Positions 53,694 through 64,000 of a DNA stretch of 64,000 bases are shown in pieces. The stretch comes from Gambelia wislizenii (lineage: Eukaryota; Chordata; Lepidosauria; Squamata; Crotaphytidae): positions 105,801,116 through 105,865,115 of the forward strand of contig JAUMIR010000005.1 of assembly GCA_030847615.1 (NCBI GenBank), given 5' to 3'. Numbering within the stretch: the stretch's first letter is position 1; each line of letters starts with the position of its first letter. A program made the translations under genes and the position numbers. A model generated the notes under the pieces. The model saw only the letters and a list, made by a program, of their open reading frames with translations, was not told the origin of the DNA and did not search any database.

Positions 53694-55197
53694 TCAGGCA
53701 GTCGCATTGCAGGCCACAGGCTGAATGGGTAATTCATCTGATGGCAGTTGGTTAAATGACTGGGTTGACTGTGGCTGTGTCCTCCTCTGTGGATGGAGGG
53801 GTAGTGAATCACATTCCTGTTCTTCTTGCCCTGCCTGTTCTGGAAGGGAAATTGGAAGAACCAATGCAGCATGGGAAGCGAAATGAGGATCACAAGCAAG
53901 CAAGGATCCTATCTCTTTAGTGAGGGGGACATTCTTTGGCTTAGGAGATGAGGTAGGTGGCAGTGAAGACTGTTTTCCCCTTGAACTAGGTTTGCATAGG
54001 TATGTTTGAGTCCCCTGGGGTTTTAGTTGTAGATGGGGGTGCATCTGCAGTATATTGCATTTTTGAAGGGGTGTTGGCTACAACTCGGGATTTCAAGGTT
54101 TCCTTGATTATAAGTAGAGAGCCATCACTTTCGCTTTCATTGTCAGAGAAATCAGAGAAATGCACGGACAGTTTCCTGCGAGGGGGGGCTGAATTCAATG
54201 GGGCTGTATTGCTGTTAGATTGACTCAGGATGGTATCTCTCATCAGCTGTATTGTGGGAGTGTGTTCCCAAATTTCTGTGAGCTTTTCTCTCAGTTTAAT
54301 TACTTCTTGATTTATAGCCTGAGCTTCTTCCTTTGAGGTGTGTTTAGGTTCTGTCTCTTGGTGTGCGGAATTATTGCTTCTTTGTGTTATTGTTGCTGTT
54401 TTCCCTGTGATGAGGTCACGGACTATCTCATCCTTAAAAACTCTGTTAATTTCTATACAGTGTGCATTCCAGAGGAAATTTCTTTTCCGTAACAGCCTGT
54501 TAGGTATATTTGCCTGGCTAAAGGTCAGAAAAATTCGCTTAGTAACTCTTGAGTCTAGTAAATCAATTGTTCTGCTGTGCATGTTTAAAAGTTGGGAAAG
54601 ATATCTCACAACTGGCTTCTGCCCGTTCCGCAAATAGGCATTGCTGTGTATTTTTATCAGAATCTGATTTTTCTGTAACACTCTGCAGTGATTAACTGCA
54701 TCCTGTGACGTAGGACACATTTCCTCCAAATCTGGTACATTTTTAACCCCCTGTGTACCATATGGGTTTTGCCTTTGAAGATCTTGTTGGGAAAGCTTAT
54801 TTGTAATGTCGTTTAATTTTTGCAAAATAAGAATCAATGTCTCTATGGACAGTTTGCAGAAATCATAAAAGAGCTGAGCGCTGTTATTGTAGGGAATGCT
54901 GCCAAGCTCCGGGAGTTTGACTTTGTCGTCAACTTTGTTATCAACTTGCTCTGTCCCATAATTTATATTTACACTTTGAGGAATTGAGGGGGATGTTTTG
55001 TTTAGTTCAGGTGTCTGTGATGGCTTAGGGAGTATAGAAGGAGCTGTTGTTACAGATCTGTTACTCACGGGCTGTGTTGTCTCTGCCGCTGGGAAGAGTG
55101 AGTCAATTCTCATCTGTTTTTTTGCTTTGAAGGATTCCTGATTATCATTATTATTACAGGGGCTCGTCTGATTTCTTTTCTTGCCTTTGGATGGCAT
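53694..55197 (-). pseudogene. LINE Y copy A ORF1
   Basis: About 500 codons from ATG 55197 (MPSKGKKRNQTSPCNNN). A basic N-terminus is followed by Ser/Thr/Pro-rich sequence, a middle part (LIETLILILQKLND-like helix, RYLSQLLNMHSRTIDLLD, IFLTFSQANIPNRLLRKRNF) resembling an RNA-binding core, a helix NQEVIKLREKLTEIWEHTPT, and an acidic Ser-rich stretch. A frameshift near 54020 separates the last 100 codons (to PVACNATA). Probably a nucleic-acid-binding RNP protein; no family domain recognised with certainty. Confidence 0.8.
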
Positions 55198-55263
55198 TTT
55201 TGAGGTATATATAGGTGGTAATGCCAGATGTTAGTGGGAGGACAATTCAGAAGTTGTTAGTCT

Positions 55264-55275
55264 GTCGCCATCTTG
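55264..55275 (-). promoter_or_regulatory. YY1-like motif in LINE Y copy A 5' end
   Basis: CAAGATGGCGAC, read on the minus strand, lies within 25 bases of the element's 5' end. Copy B has the same at 59804-59815. The core AAGATGGC is the known YY1 binding site, and human L1 carries one at the same position. Confidence 0.65.
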
Positions 55276-55307
55276 CCCCTCCTCGACTGCAAGCCTATCT
55301 AAGTTCA

Positions 55308-55470
55308 CACTTAGATAGGTCTCCTTCCTTGGAGGTCTTTAAACAGAGGCTGGATGGCCATCTGTCAAGGATGCTTTGATTGTGTATTCCTGCATGGCAG
55401 GGGGTTGGACTGGATGGCCCTCGTGGTCTCTTCCAACTGTACAATTCTATGATTCTATGATTCTATGAAT
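55308..55470 (+). mobile_element. CR1 LINE 3' end
   Basis: 'tccttggaggtctttaaaca', 'ggttggactggatggccct' and three ATTCTATG units. Only the last ~160 bases are present. Confidence 0.9.
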
Positions 55471-55494
55471 CTCGGCTTTCTTGAGAACCAGAAA

Positions 55495-56340
55495 TAGTGA
55501 GCAGGGGTGGGCTGAGATTTTTGCACCTGCCAACCCCCTCTTCCTCCTCACTTCACCTTCCCAGCAGTACCTAGCCACCAACACAGCTCCTGGTACCCCA
55601 GTGCTCTCTCCATCTGCTCTCCCCCTCCTTCTGCTGTGTGGCTACAGTGGTGATCCAGCCGTCCAGCCTTCGGCCGTGCATCGCCTCACTGCTCTGCTCT
55701 CCAGAAGTGAATCTGCTGCTGGTTTCTTCGGGCGGCACAGCCGCTTTGCAGTGGGATCTTAGGGCCTTCTTTGGCCGCACACACCCCTGCGCACCCCCCT
55801 GCACCAGAGTCCATGGCACAGGGGGTGGGCTGAAGGCCCAACAACAACAACAATGGGGCACTGCTCCTGAGGCCTCCAGAGCTGGTGTCTGTGGCACAGG
55901 GTGGCGCGCCAAAGGCCCAATGACAGCAACAATGCTGCTGCGCTGCTCCCAAGGTCTCTAGGGCTGGAGTCTGTGGCATTGTTGCTGTTGTTGGGCCTTC
56001 GGTGGCGCACCCCCTGTGCCATGGACTTCAGCCCTAGAGGCCTCTAGGGCCGGAATCCATGGCATTGTTGCTGTTGTTGGTCCTTCGGCCCACCCACCCC
56101 TGTGCCGCAGACTTCAGCCCAACAGGTCTCGGGAGTGGTTAGCCCCCCACCGCAGACTATCTGGCCATGGTGCTCACCCCTACCCCCTTCACAGGCGGCA
56201 GTGGCGGTGGGAGAGAGAGGGGGGGCAGTCCCTGGCTGTGTAAACAACAAAATCACTATTTTGCCCATTTTAGATGCATCGTGGGCACAACTGGGGACTG
56301 CACTGAAAGGGACGTATGTTGATATTTCCTGGACTTAATT
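55495..56340. repeat. GC-rich block with inverted and direct repeats
   Basis: 'ggcccaacaacaacaacaat' at about 55836 is inverted relative to 'attgttgctgttgttgggcc' at 55979. The 'ggcattgttgctgttgttgg' unit is then repeated directly at 56060. Overlapping frames on both strands are composition effects; no gene supported. Confidence 0.6.
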
Positions 56341-56617
56341 CTCCCATGTAGCTGACCCTCCCATGTAGCGGACCCTCCACATCCAACACTCAAACCACTC
56401 CACCATGCTGGCTCTCATAAACATATGCACACAAGATTTTGCACACCATTTATTTTGTTGCACTAATAATTTATTTTATTCTCATAGGCTAATCTGAAAT
56501 TTAAAATATTACAATGAAAATATTTTTTTACTGTTAAAAATTTATTGTGATAGGGAAAAAAATCAAAGTAAAAGGAAGAAACCATAGGGGGAAAAATAAT
56601 TTTGTATCAGTTTCCCA

Positions 56618-57075
56618 GAGACTATGAAGCCCATCCATGGACCCCTTAGAGGCCTCCTCCTAATGTTGAGGTGGAATCTCTGTTCCTGGAGCTTGCATCC
56701 ATTGTTCTGTGTTCCAGTCTCTGGTGCTGCAGAAAACAAGCTTGCTCTATCCTCCATCAAATACTTAAACAGGACTATCATAACACCCCTCAACCATCTT
56801 TTTTTCAGGCTAAACATACCCAGCTCCCTAAGTCTTTCCTCATAAGGCATGGTTTCCAGACCTTTCACCATTTTAGTCGCCCTCCTCTGGACAAGCTCCA
56901 AATTTGTCAATATCCTTTTTGAATTGTGGTGGGTTTCCTTCCTTGGAGGTCTTTAAACAGAGGCTGGATGGCCATCTGTCAGGGATGCTTTGATCGTGAT
57001 TTCCTATATGGCAGGAGGTTGGACTGGATGGCCCTCGTGGTCTCTTCCAACTCTACAATTCTTTGATTGTATGAC
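56618..57075 (+). mobile_element. CR1 LINE with 5' inversion
   Basis: The part at 56620-56930 is on the minus strand ([36 protein letters not shown]). At 56931 it joins the plus-strand CR1 3' end ('tttccttccttggaggtctt' to 57075, 'tctacaattctttgattgta'). Compared with the intact order at 28430-28907 only a short middle piece is missing. Confidence 0.82.
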
Positions 57076-57125
57076 CCCTGGCCAAGATGCATTCATGTAG
57101 GGTAGTTTCACCACATGGCATATAG

Positions 57126-57290
57126 TATATGAGGTTGCTAGGGGTTCCTCAAGAGATTGTGATTGTCGGGAGAAAGCAATAGCAGTATATAGAGTAATGT
57201 TTATGCAAGGGTTCCCTGAGACCTGAAAATTATTTCAAGGGTTCCTCCAGGATAAAAAGGTTGAGAAAGCCTGGCATATACCAAGAAAGG
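57126..57290. mobile_element. Charlie-like hAT MITE fragment
   Basis: 'ggttcctcaagagattg', 'cctgaaaattatttcaaggg' and 'aaaaaggttgagaaagcctg' are the familiar end motifs of Charlie-type MITEs. The ends are not exact. Confidence 0.55.
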
Positions 57291-58260
57291 CTGGAATATA
57301 CCAAGATTAAAACTGGTCCAGATGCAGAGTTGAAGTCAGCGGCAATGCAGCCCCATTGAATTAATGGGACATAAATGAGTTGCAGCAATGTCCACAAACA
57401 TCAGTAGTTTCAAATATGTAAAAAGCCAGTAAAAGGCATGTCAGTCCCATTAAGGTTGGCCCAGGGGTGTCCTGGGAGAGGGGAGAAAGAGGCACTTCCC
57501 CTGAATCTTCCATTTATTTTAATATACATTGTACACAGATGCACATTCAACTACTCTAGAAGAGATTTAGAATAATCTCTGAAATCACCCCTATTGAGAA
57601 TTTGCTTGCTAGACATCAGTTATGAATTAAGTCATAACAATGATTTACATGCCCCTGTCTTTGGAGAAATAATTTCCTGATTCTTTTTGAAGCCATTGTT
57701 TTGGTCTTTACTGGTAGGAAGTGACTGCTAGTCTATTAAAAGAAGAATAAGCAGAAAACCAAAAGTGTAGGGCAGTTGTAGTATGTCTGTTCATCTACCT
57801 CCACGTGGTAGCAGCAATAGCAGGAGTTCATGATCTTTCTTATTCAGGTCTTATTTAAAATTTTGCCCCTGAAACTACAAATATTTAAGAAAATATTCTG
57901 GCAATTCATGCAGATAAACTCTATTCTTATTGTGTTGATTCTGCAGGAGGCTGGGCTCTAACTTACGGCAGCCCTGCAAAGTAGCCCAGTGTTCTTACAC
58001 CCATTTTTGCTAGACAGGGACAATGTAGTCCAGTGTTGTTATTCTTGTAGGAGAATGCGGTGGTGGGACTGTGATGTCATGTTTATCAGCAGCTTATCAA
58101 GGGAACCAAGGAAATACCTGAGAATATCAGTTGCCGTCCAGCCTTTGCTCACCAGGTTTGCTCACCGGGAAACAACAGAGAAGTCGATCTGGTACAGATT
58201 TTTCATTTCTACTATCTTGGTAGACCTGGCATTTTCAGCTACCAGAAATAATAACAGACC
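57291..58260. other. No gene seen
   Basis: No recognised element or exon. Confidence 0.4.
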
Positions 58261-58718
58261 AGGGGCTTGTCTACACTGATGGGAACCCCCACACCTACCT
58301 TGTAGCTGCAGCTGATGTTTTTGATCCACAGAAGCCCGTAAACACCATACTCACTAGGCCTTTTTCAATGGTAGATCAGAGTATTCTACCACACTGTAAT
58401 CCACATCATAGTAAAAGTGCGGGCCTACACTAATCACGTGTCCTGTACATCGTATTATTTCCAGCCATTCGTGCATGCAAATATATGTTGTCCCAAAGTA
58501 TTGTATTACTGGATAAGTGGAGATATGCTTATCCAGATAGGTGCACAATGAAAATTCTTAAAAAATTAACAGATTAAAAGTGCCATAATGGAGTCCCATC
58601 CACTAGAAGTCCCACCCTTGACTTTGCACCAAAGCCAATCCATGGTGGCCATGTGGCCAATAATCCAGGTTTTCCCCTGAAATGCGGAACAAACCATGAT
58701 TCGTTCAGACCTGGGGCT
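58261..58718. mobile_element. hAT-like MITE fragment
   Basis: The left end 'ggggcttgtctacactgatg' matches the edge of the element at 9083, and 'acagaagcccgtaaacacca' resembles 'gcagctcccgtaaacgtcgc' at 9180. The right end is not defined. Confidence 0.45.
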
Positions 58719-59696
58719 GGTTTACACAGCAGGTTTTATTGCGTTAAGTTGCGCTTTAGTGCTTTCCCACATCAGTGGTGGGTAGTTTACACGGTATATG
58801 TTTACACAGCTATATTTTGTGGCTCTTTGATTTTGTCTGCTTTGAGGTTCACACAGCCAAAAGTGCTGGGGGCATGGCTAAGCATTGGAGAAGGAAAGGA
58901 ATGCCATAGGAATGCCTGCCCTAGCCCCAACTCCGTGCTGAACAGCTTTTAGAGGCAGTCCCCCCCCACTCCCTTCCCACAAATCAAACGGAAGGTTTTC
59001 CTCCTTGCTTAAAACAGCATTTTCTGCCAAATAGAGGAAAGCCAGAGAGAGAGAGAGAGAGAGAGAGAAAATAACAGCTTAGAGGCAGTCCCCCCCACTC
59101 CCTTTCCACAATTCAAATGGAAGGTTTTCCTCCTTGCTTAAAACAGCATTTTCTGCCAAATAGAGGAAAGCCAGAGAGAGGGGGGGGGAAATAGCAGTTC
59201 ACTTCTGCTACAGCCCTTTGTGAAATGGTTTCTCTCCCTCCCCCATGCACAGGATCACAGCTGATGAACTGAGCTTTTACATACTTTCAAAACAGCAGAG
59301 AGGATGAGAAGGAATGCTCCCTGAATGAAAATTGTTGGGAATCCTTTTTGTTTGCAAACTGGCTTGCAAAATAGCAGAGAGGATTTTTCAAAGTTTCCTC
59401 TAATTGCTACTGTCTTTCCCTCCCTCCCTGCCCCTCTTTTAAGCCCACCGCTGCATCATCAACCAATCACAATGCAGCTCTGCTGTAACCCTTAGTGGAA
59501 TGGTAGTTTACACTGCCAATAAAGCACTACATTGCAAATATACCGGCAAAAGTAGCGACATCCCTTGGCACGCTATATTTGGGTGTTTTACCTTCCCCCC
59601 TTCTGAATGAGGCGATGCTGTGCTGCGATCCGTGGGAACTATGAGCTATCTTAGCGGTATATTTAGAGGAGTATTTGCCCGTGTAAACGACCAGTT
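58719..59696. mobile_element. MITE candidate with tandem internal duplication
   Basis: The left end 'ggggctggtttacacagcag' and the right end 'cccgtgtaaacgaccagttt' are roughly inverted. The interior has palindromic low-copy sequence and a tandem duplication at 58951-59195. Confidence 0.45.
58951..59195. repeat. Tandem duplication, two units of about 120 bp
   Basis: Both units contain 'agaggcagtcccccc', 'ggaaggttttcctccttgct', 'taaaacagcattttctgcca' and 'aatagaggaaagccagagag'. The first ends in a (GA)n run, the second in a G run. Confidence 0.9.
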
Positions 59697-59803
59697 TCCT
59701 GCAGAAACCTGACATTGTGTGGCAACTGTGCAATGATTATGGGCTGAGTTTAGGAGTTTTTGCCTGCATAGACTGTCAGGATATTGGGACATAGGAGGAG
59801 GGG

Positions 59804-59815
59804 CAAGATGGCGAC
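59804..59815 (+). promoter_or_regulatory. YY1-like motif in LINE Y copy B 5' end
   Basis: CAAGATGGCGAC at the same distance from the element start as in copy A. Conservation in both copies supports a role in transcription start, by analogy with L1. Confidence 0.65.
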
Positions 59816-59880
59816 AGACTAACAACTTCTGAATTGTCCTCCCACTAACATCTGGCATTACCACCAACATATACCTAAAA

Positions 59881-61404
59881 ATGCCATCCAAAGGCAAGAA
59901 AAGAAATCGGACGAGCCCCTGTAATAATAATGACAATCAGGAATCCTTCAAAGCAGAAAAACAGATGAGGATTGACTCACTCTTCCCAGCGGCAGAGACA
60001 ACACAGCTTGTGAGTAACAGGTCTGTAACAACAGTTTCTTCTTTACTTCCTAAGTCATCACAGACACTTGAACTAAACAAAACAGCCTCCTCAATTCCTC
60101 AAAGTGTAAATATAAATTATGGGCCAGAGCAAGTCGATAACAAAGTTGATAACAAAGTCAAACTCCCAGAGCTTGGCAGCATTCCCTACAATAACAGCGC
60201 TCAGTTCTTTTATGATTTCTGCAAACTGTCCATAGAGACATTGATTCTTATTTTGCAAAGATTAAACAACATTACAAATAAGCTTTCCCAACAAGATTTT
60301 CAAAGGCAAACACCATATTGTACACAGGGGGTTAAAAATGTAGCAGATTTGGAGGAAATGTGCCCTGCCACGTCACAGGATACAGTTAATCACTGCCGAG
60401 TGTTACAGAAAAATCAGCTCCTGCTGCAAATACATCACAACAGTCATCTGTGGAACAGACAGAAGTCAGTTGTGAGATATCTTTCCCAACTTTTAAACAT
60501 GCACAGCAGAACAATTGATTTACTAGACTGCCACTTTTTACCCAGCTCAAGAGCTACTAAGCAAATTTTTCTGACCTTTAGCCAGGCAAATATTCCTAAC
60601 AGGCTGTTACGGAAAAGAAATTTCCTCTAGAATGCACATTATATAGAAATTAACAGAGTTTTTAGGGATGAGATAATCTGTGACCTCATCACAGGGAAAA
60701 CAGCAACAATAACACAAAGAAGCAATAATTCCGCACACCAAGAGACAGAACCTAAACACACCTCAAAGGAAGAAGCTCAGGCTATAAATCAAGAAGTAAT
60801 TAAACTGAGAGAAAAACTCACAGAAATTTGGGAACACACTCCTACAATACAGCTGATGAGAGATACCATCCTGAGTCAATCTAACAGCAATCCAGCCCCA
60901 TTGAAATCAGCCCCCCCTCGCAAAAAATTGTCAGTGCATTTTCCTGATTTCTCTAACAATGAAAGCGAAAGTGATGACTCTCTACTTACAATCAAGGAAG
61001 CCTTGAAATCCCAAGTTGTAGCCAACACCCCTTCAATTATGCAATATACTGCAGATGCACCCCCATCTACAATTAAACCCCAGGGGACTCAAACATCCCT
61101 ATGCAAAGCTAGTTCAAGGGAAAAACAGTCTTCACTGCCACCTACCTCATCTCCTAAGCCAAAGAATGTCCCCCTCACTAAAGAGATAGGATCCTTGCTT
61201 GCTTGTGATCCTCATTTCGCTTCCCATGCTGCATTGGTTCTTCCAATCTCCCTTCCAGAACAGGCAGGGCAGGAAGAACAGGAATGTGATTCACCACCCC
61301 TCCATCCACAGAGGAGGACACAGCCACAGTCAACCCAGTCATTTAACCAACTGCATTCAGATGAATTACCTGTTCAGCCTGTGCCCTGCAATGCAACTGC
61401 CTGA
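59881..61404 (+). pseudogene. LINE Y copy B ORF1
   Basis: 507 codons from ATG 59881 to the stop at 61402-61404. One in-frame TAG at 60628-60630 stands where copy A has a Trp codon (RKRNFL-stop-NAH against RKRNFLWNAH). Otherwise it matches copy A and keeps the C-terminal part in frame that copy A has lost by frameshift. Its stop is 30 bases before the ORF2 ATG. Confidence 0.82.
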
Positions 61405-61434
61405 CTTCCAACAGACCAGCACGAGGTTACCCTT

Positions 61435-64000
61435 ATGACCTGGAACATCTCTGGGTGGCCGACGGCCCACAGAGATCCCTGTCCTAGTGACTTCCTCACC
61501 CAATATGACATAATACTGATCCAGGAAACATGGACAAGTAAAGATCTGTTATTAAATGGCTTTCACTCATTCTCAATTCTGGCAGAGCCAGGAAAAAAGC
61601 ATGGAAGAGCTAGAGGCGTCCTGGGCGTCCTGGTTTCCACCATCCGACGTGCCATAACAAGGCTTCTTTCCACTTTTAAAACATATGCCATGGCAGTGCT
61701 AATTCAATTTAACCATTGCACTTTGCTGATAATAAATGCCTACATGCCTCCAATGAAGAAGAAATCCCAAATCAGAGGCCTGTGGGCTGAATTGGAATCA
61801 TACACTGCTAATCTCATGTTGCAGAACCCAAATGCATTTGTAATTTTGGGGGGTGATTTGAATGCCAGACTGGGCCCCAACAACCATACCCTATATGCCC
61901 AGCACAAATGCCCTCCTCCTGATTTTGAAGATGATGGATCCCACCTCATCCGATGCTCAAATGACAAGAAATCAAACTTTGCAGGACTTTGTCTGGATCA
62001 AACAGCATTCAGGCTGAACCTTCAAATCCTAAATGGTGCCCTGAAAAATGACTGCCCAGCTGAATTCACTTATCTCTCTGGGTCCAGATTGAGTGCCATT
62101 GATTACATAATCATTTCTAGGGACCTTCTTCCCTATGCCAAGGAAATAGAAGTTATGCCCAGATTTGAAAGTGATCATTTTCCAATTCGGCTACATCTTA
62201 GCAACTTCACTCAGGAGACACACACCAGGGAGCACTATCATCTCTCTGTGACACCAGCAGGAAGGACCTATCGCCGAGCTAAATGGACCCCCCAACAAAA
62301 CCAAACAATAAGTGAGGTATTGGCTTCAGACCAACTTCAGCATCTTAGGACTGCCCTGATATCAGCTGAGTCTCCTGATGAAATCTTGGAAAATTACAAT
62401 ACACTTAACCAAGCTCTACACCAATATCTAATCCGTCAGAATAGCATACATCAGTGGAAACAACAACAGCACCACTCCAAACCATGGTTTGGCAAGGAAT
62501 GTGTTAATGCTAAAAAAGCCCTCAGTGATATTTATCAGGGTTACCTATCTAATAACTTTCTAGATGCTGCACCAATGCTGCTTCATCAGAAAAGAGACTA
62601 CAAAAAGCTGCTGATGAACAAGAAAAAAGAAACCATGAAGAATGACTGGACACAACTTATCCAGGCAGTCAGATCCAAAAACATAGCTCTATTCTGGCAT
62701 ATTACATCAAGTTCCCAGAGAAATTTGCCAACTACAGTGGATTGTCACATCCCTCCAGGGATATGGGAGGATCACTTTCAAGCACTTTATAAGGACAACT
62801 ACATTGAAAGTGGATGCACTAGCCAAAATATAGAACATATCCAAGGGTGGCCACCAGTGACAGCAACAGAGATCAAGAACCTTGTAGCCCATCTGAGAAT
62901 GGGGAAGGCTCCAGGGGAAGACTTAATACCTGCAGAAGCCATTAAAAACAACCTTGAATTTTGGGCCCCTATCCTGGCCTCACTTTTCACCTGTATCGAC
63001 AAATATGGTTGAGCACCCAAGGACTGGGGTCTTGCAATCATTGTCCCCATATATAAAAAAGGAAGCAAGGATGATCCTGTCAACTACAGACCAATTAGTC
63101 TCCTCAGTACAATCAGCAAACTCTATGCAAGACACTTACAGTGGAAATTTCAGACCTGGTTGGAACAAGAAAACATACTTGCAGAAGAACAAGCTGGCTT
63201 TAGGGAAGGCCGCTCCACCATAGATCAGCGCCTTGTACTCCACCACCTTATTGAAAAATACTCCACCTGCAGCACAGTTTCTCTCTATGCTGCCTTTATA
63301 GACTTTAAAGCAGCTTTTGACTCCGCATGAAGGGACCTCATTAAAAGTAAGATGTAACCCTCAGGGACATCTCACCAATGACATTGTCACTGAGAAGGGT
63401 GTCAAGCAAGGCTGCATTCTAGCTCCACTCCTGTTTAATTTCTACATCAATGATTTGGTGGATCACCTCAACAACACCAACTTTCACCCCCCAAAATTAG
63501 AGGGAAGGCGTATCTCAACGCTGCTTTATGCGGATGATGCAGCAGTACTTTCAAGAACTCCCATTGGACTAAAAAGAGCCCTAAGAGCACTAACACAATA
63601 TTGCAGAGTGGAACAGCTAGAACTCAACTATCAAAAAACTAAAATCATGGCATTCGCTAAAAGGCCTAAGAACTACAACTGGAATATAGATGACCACAAG
63701 ATTGAGCAAGTCTCTTGCTTCAAATACCTGGGGGTAATTTTTCAAGCCACTGGTAGTAGGAAAGCACATGGGGAGTATGCTGCTTGCAATGCGCAGAGGA
63801 GTACAACAGCCATTCTCAAATTTCTTAAGACAAGAGGAGGCCACTATTTACCTGCAGTGTTCAAACTCTTTGAAGCCAAACCAGTAGCTCAACTGCTTTA
63901 TGGATCCCAATTGGGACCCTTCCCCAACCCTGCTCCATTAGAACTTGTCCAATCCAAATTTTTAAGATCAGCTTTCCAAACTCCAAAATGTGTCTCTAAC
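61435..64000 (+). pseudogene. LINE Y copy B ORF2, partial
   Basis: From ATG 61435 (MTWNISGW). The endonuclease is complete (IILIQETW, ILGGDLNARLG, IDYIIISRDL, SDHFPIRL). A TGA at 63010-63012 stands where copy A has CGA. The RT follows (EEQAGFREGRSTIDQ, AAFIDFKAAFDS). About 78 bp are then missing near 63323 compared with copy A, and the RT continues with GVKQGCILAPLLFNFYIND and LLYADDAAVLSRT. The C-terminus is outside the window. Inactive. Confidence 0.85.

Larger units (their letters stand above)
50193..55287 (-). mobile_element. LINE family Y, copy A: full-length APE-type non-LTR retrotransposon
   Basis: A 5.1-kb element on the minus strand with a 14-bp target duplication. Order: 90-bp 5' UTR with CAAGATGGCGAC, ORF1, ORF2 (APE endonuclease, RT, Cys/His C-terminus), short 3' UTR, AATAAA and a (ATTC)n tail at 50193-50206. 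Only a few stops and one frameshift break the ORFs, so it is fairly young. Clade not settled; jockey-superfamily type by architecture. Confidence 0.92.
59794..64000 (+). mobile_element. LINE family Y, copy B (runs off the window)
   Basis: It begins 'ggaggaggggcaagatggcg', like copy A, and follows it through ORF1 and ORF2 to the window end within the region after the RT. It is in opposite orientation to copy A, with 5' ends facing each other and 4.5 kb apart. Confidence 0.92.

Noticed and set aside
55481..56268. Frames of 75-113 codons on both strands
   Set aside because: Repetitive GC/CAA-rich sequence with mirrored frames; explained by composition.
59040..59075. LINE W 3' end from 'ggaaagccagagagagagag'
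   Set aside because: It lacks the CTTCG...CGAAG hairpin and the upstream RT sequence. The likeness is due to a GA run in a tandem duplication.
50193..64000. Head-to-head LINE Y copies as one inverted segmental duplication
   Set aside because: Copy A has its own 14-bp target duplication and the sequences outside the two elements do not match, so two independent insertions are more likely.

Overview
This is vertebrate nuclear DNA, most probably from a squamate reptile (lizard-like). The repeat content shows it: several sauropsid-type CR1 LINE tails ending in repeated ATTCTATG, L2-type LINE ends, tRNA-headed and 5S-rRNA-headed SINEs that share one tail, L1/Tx1-like LINEs, vertebrate Copia elements, a mariner, and PIF/Harbinger-, Tigger- and hAT-like MITEs. 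I saw no bacterial-style genes, operons, tRNA genes or CRISPR arrays. The window is a TE-dense intergenic or intronic stretch. The only possible host coding sequence is one good candidate internal exon at 49693-49840 (+) and a weak one at 29216-29316.

Layout. At 0-0.5 kb there is a LINE 3' end (minus). At 1.5-7.2 kb lies an old, broken Copia element (Copia-1, plus), itself hit by a minus-strand LINE fragment at 3.46-4.40 kb (family 'W', copy W1). At 7.6-8.0 kb there is an L2-type LINE tail, at 9.1-10.0 kb a MITE-like block with a minisatellite, at 13.2-13.8 kb a Harbinger-like MITE and at 14.1-14.3 kb a 5S-derived SINE. At 15.2-19.4 kb an old minus-strand LINE ('X2') is split by a 2.9-kb L1-like insertion with a 16-bp target duplication. 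At 20.75-26.95 kb LINE W2 is split by a complete 5.6-kb Copia element (Copia-2, minus) with two apparently identical 685-bp LTRs, a 5-bp target duplication and an unbroken 1321-codon gag-pol ORF.

From 27 to 49 kb come palindromic MITEs, Harbinger-like MITEs (one cleanly inside a SINE with a TTA duplication), CR1 fragments, LINE W3 (30.5-31.3 kb), a degraded mariner (32.9-34.4 kb), Tigger-like MITEs, SINEs and a short 5'-truncated retrocopy tail (38.7-39.0 kb). At 48.8-49.6 kb a GC/CpG-rich, hairpin-rich block may be a solo LTR or a CpG island. From 50.2 to 64 kb two copies of one APE-endonuclease LINE (family 'Y') face head to head: copy A (minus) is full length with a 14-bp target duplication, and copy B (plus) runs off the window end.

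How the parts work together. Copia-2 has every cis and trans part visible for autonomous retrotransposition: LTR promoter and poly(A) signals, an initiator-tRNA(Met) half-tRNA primer site, polypurine tract, zinc knuckle, protease, integrase, RT and RNase H. It is the youngest and most functional-looking object here. All other elements are truncated or carry stops and frameshifts, so they are annotated as pseudogenes or repeats. Nesting gives relative ages: Copia-1 is older than W1, W2 is older than Copia-2, X2 is older than the L1, and a SINE is older than a Harbinger MITE. Family letters W, X and Y are labels made for this window.
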